From the NCBI GenBank assembly GCA_020740775.1, contig JAHEWK010000001.1, positions 2,294,001-2,358,000 on the forward strand: a DNA stretch of 64,000 bases. Direction: 5' to 3'. The notes below the pieces were generated by a model. The model had not been told where the DNA came from. It saw nothing but the letters and a program-made list of their open reading frames with translations, and did no database searches. Below are positions 45,717 through 58,400 of the stretch, one piece after another. The DNA comes from Ilyonectria destructans (lineage: Eukaryota; Ascomycota; Sordariomycetes; Hypocreales; Nectriaceae). Positions within the stretch are counted from its first letter, which is position 1. Each line of letters begins with the position of its first letter. The position numbers and the translations under genes are program-made.

Positions 45717-46435
45717 GGCGGCGACGTCCTCGGCAGCGGGCGATCGGAGATGGAGCTGGAGATGCTTGGCGGGGTTGCTGTCTTGAGGCGTGTGATCAAG
45801 GATAGTCTGTTGGCAGATATGCAGCCAGCTGGGCGGTGTCCTCAGCGACCAGAGGACGGGTGCAGGTGAGTGAGTGAGTGGTGAGAGTGGTTCGTGAGGT
45901 GGTGTAGAGAAGAAGAAAAGGCTAAAGGAGAGAAGTCGAGCTTCAAGCCGTGGCGTGGAAGCTCACTGAATCGACGGTGACAGTGGGGGATGCAGCTCTA
46001 AGACAGTGCGAAAGGCCCAGGTACGTACTAAGAACCCGGCGCTTTCTCAGCAATCATACAGCGTCATCCGGCGGTGCCTGGACGAGCCTAGTAGGCAACC
46101 CTGGCCACTAAATTATAGTGGCCGCACCCGGAGCAACCATGTTCCGGGTACGGTCTGCTTGCTCTGACGACACTGGCATTGAAGAGCATGCGCCACACTG
46201 CAAGGGTCGTCGGCTGCAGCGCCACATCATCAGCAACTGGCAGTGGGCGATTATCTGGCCAGAAGCGAAGCTGTTCTTTGTCTGGGTGGCCACGGTGTAA
46301 ATTGACACGGAAATACTCCAACAGCCTCTGGACAACAGCGACGCCAGCGACCACCACCACCTTCGCTTTCCCGTCCGCTCGTTCGATTCCTTCGCCTTCT
46401 CGTCACTCCCTCGGCTTCTATTTTCACCTTCCGCC
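45717..46435. promoter_or_regulatory. divergent promoter region, NPL4 and SEC66
   Basis: 719 bp between two start codons on opposite strands; CT-rich just before the SEC66 start. No other gene seen. Confidence 0.5.
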
Positions 46436-47272
46436 ATGGCTCTGCCCGCCTTCCTCGACATCGACTGGAAGGGCCTTGCCCTTCCGTTCGCCTACGTGAT
46501 TGTCCTCGCCGGTGCCCTCATGACCTTCTCGACCATCTACCGAAAACGCAAAGCTGGTACGCTCCCCCATACGATCCCAACCTGTGTTGCTCTCCCCCAA
46601 GGACGCGCCCAGCAACTAACAATGCCTCCGTGTGAATAGCCGAAAGCGCAAGCCTCGCGCCGTGGTTCGGCCCCCATCTCCAGCGCAACGTCTACCTGTC
46701 GCTGCTACACATGCAGCCCGAAGAGGGCGGCGAAAAGACGCCTCGCATCCCCGATAGCGTCCTTCGCGCCGCACTCCTCCGCCGCGCCGTCGAGGACATC
46801 CGCCGTCTCATCCAGATCAAAAACGCCAAGCAGGCCTGCAGCTCGCTGCTGCAGAGGGGCAGTGTGGGCGATGACCTGTGGCAACGCTTCCAGCGCGCCG
46901 AGAAGGAGATGGAGGCGGAACTGAGGGATGTTGTTCAAGAGGTAAGCACAGATTGCGTGTGGACTCTTTATCTTCCAATTACTGACTGGTGCTCAAAAGG
47001 CCAATGCCCTCGCCCCCAACTGGGGTCAGTCCATCTTCCAGTCCGCCCACGAGATGGCCGCCAACGTCGCCATCCGCGCCCAGATCGACGACCTCCTCTC
47101 CCAGACCGAATCCGAGAAGAAATGGTGGGAGAAGCGACGTAGCCAGATCCAGAGCGACTTCATGAAGGAGATCGACAGCCCCGAGCAAAGCCCGTCCAAG
47201 GCCGCCAGCGAGGATGACGCCGTACTGGTCGACACCCCCAGCAAGAGCAAGAAGAAGGGCGGCAAGAAATAG
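46436..47272 (+). CDS. SEC66: translocation protein SEC66 (Sec71) of the Sec62/63 complex
   Basis: Non-essential ER membrane subunit of the Sec63 complex for post-translational protein import. Exons 46436-46556, 46640-46941 and 47000-47272 give 231 residues. A lumenal N terminus and one membrane segment (about 15-37, FAYVIVLAGALMTFSTIY) are followed by the basic RKRKA. Then comes the conserved cytosolic region with LAPWFGPHLQRNVYLSLLHM and PDSVLRAALLRRAVEDIRRL, and NALAPNWGQSIFQSAHEM after intron 2. The tail is Lys/Ser-rich and ends KKKGGKK. Length matches the family. Introns 1 and 2 use GTACGC and GTAAGC donors. Start context GCCATGG is strong. Confidence 0.95.
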
Positions 47273-47689
47273 ACGAGAGGAATCATAATACGGTTGCTAA
47301 ACAGCGAGGGCGAGTGCGATGTTGAGTATCTACGGTACAAGGGCGTCTTGAGACACATTTTGTACAACAACTTTCGTGAGAACTGGTATATGCATAGGGA
47401 GAGGAGAGGGGAAACAAAGTTCCGGCGTTGCGGGTTTGAGAACAAACTTTAGGTACCTCATGGGCTTGTCTACTGATATATTGATACATCCCCTTTCCGG
47501 AATGTTATGCTTTTTAAATGCAACAAATGCGCTGGCCTGTGTAAACCTGTTCTCGGAAATGCAGCCTGAACTCGCCCAATGCAACCAACTACAAACTCCA
47601 AAAGGACTAAAAGGTAGCCATCATCGTGAGACAACGGAACCGGAAGGGAAGATACAATAAACGCCGCGTCTAAATGCTTCTGGGGCAGC
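47273..47689. other. intergenic, 0.42 kb, convergent
   Basis: Shared 3' region of SEC66 and the 150-residue hypothetical gene. Nothing else seen. Confidence 0.6.
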
Positions 47690-48142
47690 TCAGTGTTGCC
47701 AAGGGAACCGCTTTCGTCGCCACATCTCCTCCTCGGCGGCTTGTCTCGCTAACCGGACCTCGGCCATAATCTCCTCCTCCGTCTTCAGCATGATGGGCGA
47801 CTCGCAGCCGCGGAGGCCGATGAACTTGCCCATCCTGCGGCGCTTCTCCTCGAGTGTCATGTCGGGGCTCCAGGTGATGGGGCACGGGTACAGGCCGGTG
47901 AACTCGTTGGGCGTCTTCTGGTGGTAGAACTGGGCAAGCGACTCGAGCTGCTCGTCCGTCAGGAGCCAGAAGTTGAGCACCGTCCTGGGGAATGCCGGGT
48001 GGACGGCGCCCTCGTGCAACTCCATGAGGGGAGCCAGAGGCAGCGCCATCTGCTTCAGCTTGAGAGCCAAGTTGGGGTTCTTGGCCACTCGTCGGTGGAC
48101 AAACGACTTGCGGTGTCTCGAAGGGATCTCTCCTCGCATCAT
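47690..48142 (-). CDS. hypothetical protein, 150 residues
   Basis: Not recognised. A single-exon frame starts MMRGEIPSRHRKSFVHRRVA, basic and without acidic residues for the first 20 apart from one Glu, then a compact, apparently folded sequence. It contains VHPAFPRTVLNFWLLTDEQL and FYHQKTPNEFTGLYPCPITW, then two predicted helices rich in Arg and Glu (LEEKRRRMGKF and EEEIMAEVRLARQAAEEEMW). No membrane segment or signal peptide. Codon use is strongly C/G-ending like the neighbours, and the frame has aromatic and Trp residues typical of a real protein. A GT microsatellite lies about 30 bp upstream of the start. It may be a conserved fungal orphan; a role cannot be proposed. Confidence 0.65.
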   Translation of the reverse strand: MMRGEIPSRHRKSFVHRRVAKNPNLALKLKQMALPLAPLMELHEGAVHPAFPRTVLNFWLLTDEQLESLAQFYHQKTPNEFTGLYPCPITWSPDMTLEEKRRRMGKFIGLRGCESPIMLKTEEEIMAEVRLARQAAEEEMWRRKRFPWQH

Positions 48143-49437
48143 TTTGAGGATGTATGGTGTGTGGCGACGTGTGTGCGTGTGTGTGTGTGTGTAGTGGTTT
48201 CGGCAAGGGTTGGCTCTGTTGTGCTTGTGTCGTTGGCAGAGCTCTTTAGTTGGCGATGTAGAACGAATGCGATTGTGCGTAGTGAATGTTCGCTGAAGAG
48301 ATGTGCTCCTTGGGTGAATCGGGTTGAGCGTTTAGTGATATAGCAGTGACGACTCCAGTTAATTGCTCAATTCAACTCTAGTACTGCTGCTATTGAGTTG
48401 CTGGAGACGACCTGGCGAGTGGGGAGAGCGACGAGGATATTAAGCAAGGAAGAGGCGTATCTCACAATGAAACGATCGAACTGTCCAACCACCGGCGCTG
48501 GCGGCCCTCTTGTATGAGAACCCATGGCGGCCAGGGATCGTAAACAGCCAGTCTCTCATGATTGTGACCGAACCCGTTCTTTGAACCAAGGCCCCCGCGC
48601 AGCTGCTCTGGGAAAAGCGGCCTTTGTCGCCAGCACAGCACCGACCGCTTGCGCTTTGAGGGACTCCCCGGTGGTCCCCTCCTCTTGTCCGGCAACGGGA
48701 ACGGCAGCAGTTTCTTTGGACGGACGCGGCGCAGGGTTAAAAGTTGGTGTGTGGGCGCGAGTGAGACAAAGCCGGAGAGTCTAGCTGTCGACGCCGGGAC
48801 GCGGACGCAATCGGGTTGGTCGAACAGCGGGCGCGCAGTGCTGCTGAAAGAGAGACAGATGAGATAACGGAGTCAGCAAGAAGAAACCGCAGCGACAGAC
48901 AGAGAGACAGAGAGACGCCCGCGCGGAATGTGACTGGCGGCCCTGACTCGAAGGGAAGCTCGAAACACGGCCTCGATGGGTTGGCCGTGAGTTTTGCGCC
49001 GTCGCTTCTGAGACCGACGTCTTTCACATGATGGCCGGTGGCGAGTCGCCGCTCCCGGCGTCTGTTCTGCGCTGCATGTCTGGATGCGTTGGCGCTCGGG
49101 AAACGCCACGACACGACGCCCCTAGTCGCGATGTCTCAGATGTGACGACACTTGTGAAGTTTTGCGGCCTCACATGGCCGCTGCTTGAACTAGCGGGACC
49201 GAAATAGCCGACGTCGCCGTTGCAAACCGACCTGCAAAAGTAGAATGTGTGTGCACTGCGTCTTTTGCAGGTGGCATCGTGTCTTATAAAGTAGGATGTT
49301 GCAGCCCGGCCTCGCCCGACTGTTCTTCCGTTCTTCCTGTTCTGCTGTTCTCCTATCTTGCCGCCATGCTGAATTACAAAGACCAACTATTTGCGTTGGC
49401 TCGCTGAATGAATCGCTTCCCCACTTCCCTCTACCCT
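48143..49437. other. intergenic, 1.3 kb
   Basis: Contains a (GT)n microsatellite at about 48169-48192, a purine-rich GACAGAGAGACAGAGAGACG-type stretch near 48897-48916 and the ORC3 3' UTR. Open frames are not convincing. Confidence 0.5.
48169..48192. repeat. (GT)n microsatellite
   Basis: About twelve GT units with one GC interruption, just upstream of the 150-residue hypothetical gene, probably in its 5' UTR. Confidence 0.8.
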
Positions 49438-51877
49438 TCAAAGCCACTTGAGCTTGGCAATGTGATCCGCTTTCTTCTTGCTCGCTTTGACGAAACCAAG
49501 GGCCCTTAATTCGGCCAGAGCGCGGTAGAACATGACAAGGGCCTTTCGCTCATCCGTCTCCTCATCACCGACGACCCTAGTAACAAAGGCGGACCATAAA
49601 TCAGCCACGTTGATCAGGCTGCTGGTTTCGAGATACAACTGGTACAGGAGCGCCGTTTCGGGGAGAGTTGCTTGGATGCCTTCCTCGCCCGGCTTGCAAC
49701 ATGCGCATGAGAGGTAGTCATGTGGTCGAGTGAGACTGCGTTCGAGAACAACCCGCGGCCGGGGCACGAAAACATCCCGTGAAGGTGTTCGGGAGTCGTA
49801 CACCCAGCTCTCTGAAAGAAACGCAGACATCGGGCTAGAGACGTGAACATATGAGATCAGCAGCTCCGTGATCTTGTCGACAATGTCAGTGAATTGCTTG
49901 TCCTCCGCGGTCAAGGTAGCCGAGTCTTGACTGAGTTGAACCCTTTGCGCGATAACTGTGGTGCGCATCACCCTTCCCTGCCCGCTGTATTTACTGCGCA
50001 AGGTGATTTCTTGGTCCTTCGCTGTTGCACTAAGATCTTCAATCTCAAGAAGAAGCTTCGTGAGACCGTCTCGCACCTCAGCATGTTCAGGACGAGTAAC
50101 CGCTGGGCCAAGTCCGAGGTCGATGTCACCTTCTTCCAAGATCGCTATGACCCGACGAACCAGGACATTAATCTCTGTCATGTCCATCCGTCGCACAGAA
50201 TCCACAACACTCGATTGTTCTGAGATTGTGATGCCGTCCTCCATTGCATCAACGTAGGATCTCGAGAACTCATCGTCTTGCGCGCCAGTTGCTCGAACAA
50301 TCAACAATGCACGTAGAAACTCGCTAGCATCTTCCTCTCGGTTGTCGACACTTTGCCTCATTGCAGTGACCAAAGCTTCGTCATTCTCAAGGAGGGACCT
50401 GGCGAGAGAAAGATCTTCCGAAGTACCCTTCTCAACCGCTCGTTCCACGTGGTCACGGAACGAAGTTGTGTTCCTAGTTGCCTCAACATGTTCAGACTGC
50501 AGCCCATCGAACGGTTGGGAACCAGTAGAAATGAATACGCTAAGGGGATTCGCATAGAAGTGACACATGTAGGCGTACTATTTTATACAGTCAGTGAAGC
50601 ACGGCAAGCAATCTCGTGATGTAATTCACCTTCAGTGACATGACAAAGGTTTGGATACCGGAAACTTGGTCATGTTGCCGGTCCAGCATACTGCGAAGAA
50701 GTGATGGTCCTAGGTGAACTGGGGCATCAGCCGCCGCCACGGCCGTCTTGAAGACAGTTTCCAGAATCGCAGATGTCTGGATAACGTCAAACTGCGCGCC
50801 ATAGATGAGCTGACATGCAGACTTCAGCAAGCGAGCCTGAAGTAGTTCAACTGATGTGGCGATGCCGAAAAGCAGCGTGAAGGGAATCCGTGGCCGCCAG
50901 GAGCTGTAAAATTCAGTGGTTTGATCAGAGGTATTGATGGGTGTTGACGTACTGGAATAACACGGTCAATTCAGAGAGGAGGCTGCTGTCAAAACCCTCG
51001 CTGTCTTGAAAGGCGACAAATATGTGCTCGCAGTCCTGTGGTTTGATAAAGGCGTGCAATGCCTCGAGATCGTAGTTAAGATACCGTCGACCCTAATAGT
51101 AATGAGTACTGGATATTCCGGTTTGTCACCCAAAGGCCAACTCTTACCTCTCGGCCATCTCCAACTTCCAAGTCGTCATCTTCGTCATCAGACACTCTAG
51201 CTGTGACATCTCGGATAATCTTCTTCAAGGTAGCCTTTAATGTGGATGCCTCAGAAGACCGCAGCCTCACAAATCTGCTAGGCGTGGAGCGCTGGAGGGT
51301 CTCTGACATCTGCTCAAAGAGAAGGTCCTGCGAGGCAATGTTGGGTCCTGTGATGACGAACGCAGAGGGAACTTGATCCGAGCTACAAGTCGTCAGCCGA
51401 ATGCCAGTCCAACGATGAAGACTGATTTCCTCACCATGCCGTCTTAGCCTCAGCCACAAATGCGCTCACTTGGTCCAATGTCGCCTGGTTGGAGCTTCGC
51501 AAGATACCCTTAAAATATGAGTGCTGTTTTGATGGTTGAGGCCAGGTCACATACCTTGATGCGATCATCAATCTTGGCCCAGCTCTCATGAAAAGCGGCC
51601 TCTCTCAGCTGCACGAATCCAGGTGTCTCGGCCCCATTCAACAGCGGCGTGAAGACAGATGCATTCTCAATAGAGTCCACGGCTGCCGCAGCCTGTTTTG
51701 AGACCCGCCGCCGCTTGGATGGCCGCTCATTGCGCGGCCCGTTGTTGTCAGGGTCGAAGATGTAGGCCACCTAGAGACATGCGTCAGCACTCGAGTCACC
51801 TGGGAAATGGCAGAAATATGGGCTACCTGGTGATCCTCCTGTTTGTAAACATCTTGGTTCACTTCATCTCGCGCCAT
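49438..51877 (-). CDS. ORC3: origin recognition complex subunit 3
   Basis: Subunit of the six-part origin recognition complex that loads MCM helicase at replication origins. Seven exons: 51877-51827, 51770-51555, 51508-51435, 51382-51148, 51092-50953, 50903-50630 and 50577-49438. They give 709 residues, usual for the family. The N terminus has a basic RPSKRRRVSKQ stretch that could be a nuclear signal. The AAA+-like region starts with PSAFVITGPNIASQDLLFEQ, the degenerate P-loop strand characteristic of Orc3. RRYLNYDLEALHAFI and LFHSWRPRIPFTLLFGIATS follow. The C-terminal winged-helix part ends ALAELRALGFVKASKKKADH before IAKLKWL, the canonical Orc3 ending. All six introns restore conserved sequence in frame. 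Confident. Confidence 0.94.
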
Positions 51878-52627
51878 TTTGGACGATTTCAAAGCGAATC
51901 AACTCTTCAAGGAGTTCTCCGTGGAGCATGCAATGTCGATGGTCGAGGTTGAATGAGGCGCGTCTTTCTGAGCCGAGACGCGTTGGTACACTGTACTTCG
52001 CACTGTACTTAATCGTTGCCAGGGGCGTCTGTTGTCTAGACACGAGTCAACAACTACAAGGCTTGCACAGATCACATCAGGGACATGCAAATAATCAAAA
52101 GATTAGGTCTAAGTTTGTATCGCATTGTTCATTTGTATGCTCCTAATCTCCAGAACCCTCATGCCTCTGTGCCCCAGTCTCGAAAGCCGCTCATCGATGG
52201 CATCCTTAACCACCACAACCCATGCAAATCCGCACAAGCTCAAGGCGCCTCCCCAACGTCCCAAGCAATCCATTCACCCTTTGGCCGTCCCTACTGTCCT
52301 CTCGAGGGAAGTCAACTAGCTTTGGTGTAACGTCCCCGGTCATCATTTGTACAGTCCAGCCACCTCGTCCTTTGGCGTGTGCGTGGTAGTTCCAAGCTCA
52401 AGACCTTGCTGAACTGGCGATGCCTACAGCCAGGCATCGCGTGCTTTAATCGCCCCCTCGGCGAAATATTCATACAGAAACTCAAAGAGCTAGTTGATGT
52501 CACTTTTGGCAAGATAAAAGAAAAGACAAACCGAAAACCATTGCGCCAAAAAGAAAAATCGCATCTAAAATCTCTCCTGCTCAACCAGGTAGCAGATACC
52601 CATTCTGTGAATTGAATAACCGCGCGT
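51878..52627. other. intergenic, 0.75 kb
   Basis: ORC3 promoter and the long 3' UTR of the PWWP gene. No gene seen. Confidence 0.6.
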
Positions 52628-54676
52628 TTAAGCGGTAGCCTCAACAGCCTCTGGGATAGCCTTGGAATCGGTTAGACAAATATAAGTCGAGATATCAAGA
52701 AGGGGAGCATACCTTGTCGGAAGCTGGCTTCTCGTCATCCTCGCCAGCCTCAGATTTTGGCTCAGAGGCCTCAATCTTCTCAGGCTCGTCCTTCTTGGGC
52801 TCCTCGGTGTCTTCCTTGACACCGTTGGCCTCGGCCTTCTTCTCCTCGGCCTTGCCATTGACACCGTTAGTGGCAGTTGGGGTCGATGCAGAGTCGCCGG
52901 CCATCAGCTTGTTCCACTTATCCAGTAGCGATTGGGAACGATCCTTGAAGTGAAGCTCGTCCTCGCGGGGGATGGACTCGAGCTTCAGGATCGCCTTGAG
53001 GACCTTGTTAATCTTGGTCGTGCGGATAATGGAGACTTCGAGGTCGTTGAAGTTCTCCAGCATGGTGATGTAGTCGGACATTTGCATCATCTCAGACTCC
53101 TGAGGTGGCAGATCTCGGGCCAGGAGCCCGCGCTGGAGCTTGTGGCGGAGGTACAGAACCTCTTTCTAAAGAAATTGTCAGCACATTTCGCGTCATCAAA
53201 GCAATGATGCTTACCTCCTTGCGGTTGCGTCGCTCTTCGGGAGTCATCTTGGACTCCTTGGGTGCCTCAGCCTTCTTGTCACCGTTCTTCTTAGACTTGG
53301 TCTTGGACTTGGCAGCCGACTCGTCCTTGCCCTTAGGGGTGCCATTAGCCTTAGGCGTAGACGTGTTAAGCTTGATCTTTGGCTTCTTGACAGAATCGGG
53401 TCGCTGAGGTGTCTGGTTTCCATGTGTTAGCACTCTTCCCAATGCACTCCATAGATTGGCGGTACTTACGCTGACAGCTTCCTCGGCCTTGCGCTTCTTA
53501 GACTTGGGCTTCTCCTCAATGTCGTCCACATCGACCATATCCTCGTCCTCTTCAACTGCCTTAGCCTTGCCCTTCTTAGACTTCTTAGGGGTGGCAGCCG
53601 CCTCCCTCTTGGCCTCCTCTTGAGCAATCATCTCATCCTGGAACTTCTTAAGTATGTCCTTGTAGTGATCGATCGGGTTGTTCTCGGCCGCGAGGTGGAA
53701 TGCCTCCTTCAGGTCCTTTCGCATCTTTTCGGTAACGGTCTCCTCGGCCTTCTCAGGGGAAAGGGCAGTGAGATCCTTGTTGGCAACCCAACCGCTGCGG
53801 GACCGCGTTAGCAACTGTCCACGCGCCATTATAGACTTAAAAAAAACTTACAACTCGTTGGTGTGCAAATACATGACAGGGAAGCTCCTGTCGTTGACAC
53901 GTTTGCCGCCATCGGCATAAGCCTCAGCGTAGGTGCCATCGGGGCGAGCCGCAGTAACTGGGCGGCTGTTGACGAGCGCCAGAGGGAGCATGGACTCGTC
54001 GCAAATAATTGCGGGCCACGCTGGGAAGCCCTTGAGCTTCACAAGGAAATGGTCACCAGGCTTCGCATCGGCATGAGTGAGCCGGGCCTTGGAATTCTTC
54101 CTGTTCAGGGTCTTGCCCTTGGATTCGCCGGCTGCCGACTTGCGACGGCCCTTGCCCTTACCCGCCGGGGTCTCGACAGAGGCGCTAACAGGCGCAGTCT
54201 CGCCATCAGCAGGGGGAGCAGCGCTGTCCGCCTCGGGCCCCTCGGCGACCTGCTCTTCGGGCGCGTCCTTCATCTCGGTATCGCCACCATCAGCAGCGGG
54301 CTTCTCCTCAGCTTCAGTGGGCTTCTCGGTCGCGCTCTCAGTTGTCTTCTCTGAGCTCTCGGTCGCCTTGGGTTCTAGGAAGCGCAAGCAGGTCAGCGCG
54401 AATTCGAAAATCGGCAGAACGCGCCGAGGGGAAACGGCCACGTGAACAGGCAACCTGCAATCGTAACAAGCGTGTAGAAAGCAGCGCGATACGCGCGGTT
54501 TGCGTGAAATGCAACTTACCATCCGCGGGCTTGGCATCCTCCTTGTTCTCGCCGTCGGTCTTTGCGGCATTCTCCTCAACCGAAGATTCGGTCGGCTTGG
54601 TTTCGGTGGCGGGAGCTTCCTGCGCGTCGGCAACAGGAGCGGCGACCTCGGTCTTCTCGTTGGGCTGATCGGCCAT
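52628..54676 (-). CDS. PWWP domain chromatin protein with a C-terminal TFIIS-N/LEDGF-like domain
   Basis: Likely nuclear histone-methyl-lysine reader; fungal relatives include Pdp3/Ioc4-type PWWP proteins. Six exons: 54676-54520, 54374-53852, 53794-53470, 53412-53215, 53165-52713 and 52660-52628, giving 562 residues. An acidic, Ala/Glu/Pro-rich disordered N terminus (about 1-140) precedes the PWWP domain, whose start reads KPGDHFLVKLKGFPAWPAII. The aromatic cage strand VMYLHTNEFGWVANKDL is rebuilt across intron 2. A Lys-rich middle contains several basic stretches. The segment after intron 4 (LRHKLQRGLLARDLPP, then TMLENFNDLEVSIIRTTKIN and KVLKAILKLESIPRED) fits the helical TFIIS N-terminal/integrase-binding fold. 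The acidic tail ends with an 11-residue last exon. The domain call for the C-terminal part is moderate. Confidence 0.88.
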
Positions 54677-55429
54677 GGCGGACGAAAGTGACGATGCGAA
54701 TCAGGTCAAGATGACAGAAGCAGAACGCAGGTTCCAGCCGGGAAAAGATAGTCGAACGCGTAACGGGTCGCGTATCGCGTGGTCAATGGGGCGCAAAACT
54801 TGAGGCGCGATGGTATGCAGGTTGTGACGATGAGTTGCGCAATTGACGATGCCAGCTCCTCCCGCGTTGTGCTGTGGGTTGGGGTGACGAAAGAAAAAAC
54901 ACTGGTGCGAGATGATGGGCTGGCAAGGGAAACACTTCAACGTCACCGGGAAGCTCGGTCACGTGATGCACATATAGCTCAGATCGGGCGGCGTCATCGG
55001 CCGCAGCGAGCACACACAGCACACAAGGCCCTGCGCGGCCCAATCTGACTCGACACCGTACATTCAAGGCATCCAGCGAGACGCGTCTGCGGCGTTTTAG
55101 ATGGCCATCTTTTCGGCCTGTCCCTTGGCGATGTGGTGTTGTTGGGCAGCTTATAGGTGCTGCACTGCCTAGCGCGTCAGCGATGTTGTCGGTCAGGCCG
55201 CTCGACCCCTCGCGCCTCACAACTGTTGTCGCACGACTCCGCGTCCACACAACCGTGGTTGTATCCGGATAACCTTGTCCAAAGAGTAGATCTCTATCAC
55301 ACCGAATGCTCTGCGTTGCGGTTCCAAATGATGGCTTCGACAAATTCACTCTATTCGCGTTCGTAGTCTGTAGTAGTGTACACAGCCCTCCTTCGCAAGG
55401 AGTGGCAGCAGAAGAGCGCTTTTCGGCCC
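54677..55429. other. intergenic, 0.75 kb
   Basis: PWWP gene promoter and BRR2 3' UTR. Purine/pyrimidine composition is ordinary and no gene was seen. Confidence 0.6.
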
Positions 55430-58400
55430 CTACTCCTCGTCCTCGTCCTCGTCCTCATCCTCCTCATCGTCGTCCACATCCATGCCTTCGGCTGCTGTCA
55501 CTGAGAACTCCCGTTCTTGATCGACTCCCACATAACTATCACTCATTAGGAACAGCTTCAGCTTGTGCTCACCTGGCGTCGGCACAGTGTACTCGAGGCG
55601 AACATTCAGTTCACGCCCGATCGTCACGCGCTTGATAGCCAAGAGGTTCTTCGTCTGCTCGTCGCCCACGACCAACCACCAGTTCTCCATCTTCTTCGTC
55701 GGGTAGAATGGCGCGTGCACGGTGGAATCGTGCTCCCCATCCTCGTCTTCGTCAAGGTTCCGTGCGACCTTGATGTTCAGGTATGCCGGCTCACCGGCTC
55801 TAATCTCATCCTCATCCAGAACCTCATGCTCAAGTTCCAGGTCAGGGTACTTGTCGTTTGTGAAGTTGGCTGCCTGGGCCAGCTGGCTCTGAGACAACCC
55901 GAGTCGTTTCACAAGTTTGTTGTAATCGGCGTTCTCCTCCGGGTTCATGGCTTCCATGAAGTCGAAGATGTCCTTGATTCTATAAATTGGTTAGCTTCAA
56001 TATCAACGTACCAACATATGAGGATGCTTACCCAAAATCATTGGCAACCTTGACAACCTCCGGCGTGAAATGGGGAATCTGCTTGAGCGGACTATCCCGA
56101 TCCCACATGGCTTGAACAATCATCTGCGACATCTCCATAGCACTCATGGCATTGAGATGTCCATCAGACGAGAGAATATCAACCATAGAGCTGAGGAGGC
56201 TCAGGGCTCGAGAAAGAAGGATTTCCTGATCCTTAGCAAGATCGATAGGCAGCTGCATGCGCGAAAAGTGCGCCTGCAGCAGCACAAAGGCCTTGAAGTG
56301 AGGAGAGTCATAGACGGGTTGAGACATTTTGACGGGGACACGATCATAGATGCGCCGCAAGAGGCCGTCCTCGTGGCGCCGGATCTGGATCGTCTCGAAC
56401 TCAGTCGCCGAGGTAACAATTTCCATGATACCCTTAAGCTTTGTTCGAGTACTGAGTGAAAGGAGGAAGGTTTGCATCGTGATGTACGAGATATTATAGT
56501 ACGCGGCAATCATTGCAGCGTTCTGAGGCGACACGGAGCCATCTTCCTCGTCGAAATCGATAATCTTGGACTCGCTCAGCTCACGGAGGGTGGTCTCCAC
56601 CAGGTCAGACATGTAGTTGCTTAGGCCATCATGCGTTGTGCTTGTCAAGTTGTAGTAGCTGGGGTTTGCGAGCAGTCGTCGGTAGAAGTAGGTAAAGGTC
56701 GTCCAGTTGATAGCATCGTCACCGGACTCAATCATCTTGGTGCTAATCTCCGTAACGAAAGCATCGTGCAGATAGTTGTGCAGATGCGATTCGACCGGCA
56801 GAGCCTCGTTGAGGAACTTCTTGTAGTACTCACGCTTGACTTGAGGAAGCATGAGCACACCTCGGCCACGTCCATCTCTCGAGGGGCGAAGGGCCTTGCC
56901 AAACATGTGCAAGACCTCGCTGAGGGGGTAGTCCACGTATCGATGCTCGCGACCCTCAAAGTATTGAGTGCCCATGACAATGACAAGGTGGGCGGTGCTG
57001 TTAAGCTCCCAGCAAACATCTCGGGAAGCCACGAGCACTTGGATAGCCCCGTTATCGTAGAGATGCTTGACGATTCGCCTGTCGCTCTGGCTGAGGGCTT
57101 CATGGTAGTAACCAATGCCGTGGGAGAGGGCCTCGGCAAGGGCCTCCTCGTGAATGCGATCAAGCAGCGGCTTCATTTGCTCGACATCGGCGTGAAGGAA
57201 GCGATCCTCGTCGTCGTCCGTAACACATGCTGCCAGTAGATCCCGTGCAGTTCCTCGAGTTTGCTTGCGGGTGGGCACGAAGATCATGGCAGGCTTGTCA
57301 GGGGACATCTGGGTAATAGCTAAGTAGGTCGGCTTAGCCATTGCCAGCATCAAGGATGGGAAGTGAGGGTTAGAGAACGACTGGACGTGAAGCTCTAGTG
57401 GCACTGGTCGAACATGAGGACTAAAGTTGTAGATATCGTGCTTCTTTGCGTCAATCCACTCGCCGATATCCCGAGCATTTGCCAGCGACACACTGAGGGC
57501 CACAATACGCATGGGCAACTCGGTCTGGGATCGGATGTAGTGCATACGAGATACAATGGTCTCATACACGTAACCCTGGGAGCCTCCGAGCAAATGAATC
57601 TCATCAGCAATGAAGAGCTCCACCGACTGAACATTTTTGCGGCGCTTCCACTGTCGAGACAGGACATCCCACTGGGTGGGAGTTGCCAGGATCAGATCAC
57701 CCTTCTCCAAGAGTTTCAGATCAGTAGCGGTCTCGCCAGTCAACTTCACAATCTCTTTACCACCACTCAGATGGCTCAGTCGCTTCTGCCAATCTTGAAG
57801 ACGGGAGTCAACAAGCTCTTGGAAGGGCGCGATATAGACTGCTCGGCCAGAATCACCTTGCGTCCAGTGGCGGAGAAGGGCAAATTCGGCGCAGACAGTC
57901 TTTCCGCTACCTGTAGGAGCTCCGACAAAGACGTTTTGGTCGGTCTTGTAGAGAGAGTTGAAGGTCTGAGTCTGGATCCTGTTGAACTGCTTCCAGTCGG
58001 GATACAGGTCAACATAGCTGGAGGCCTTGAGAGCAGAAATTGGCAGAGGCTGGAGTTCGAGGAGCTCGGTGTGAGGAGGGAACTTCTCGGGGAGAATAAG
58101 TTTATGGAAAGCAACAGGCAGTCTTGTCTCAGAATGCATCCACCGGTCCGAAATGACAGAAACGAAGTAGTTTGGTGGCATTGGGTCGGTAATGGGAACG
58201 GTGAAATCGACAATATGCTCGTTCGACTCAGATTCAGCATAGTCCTTGCGCAGCAGGAATGTGTCGTGGTAGAGGATATCTTCGCCGTCACAGTCCTCGA
58301 CCAAGATCCAGAAATTCTCGGCAGCACCGTGGATGGCGTCGTCCCACTCAAAGTTAGGGGTGATGCTAAGTTCGACACGAAGCATCGATCGAGTCATAGG

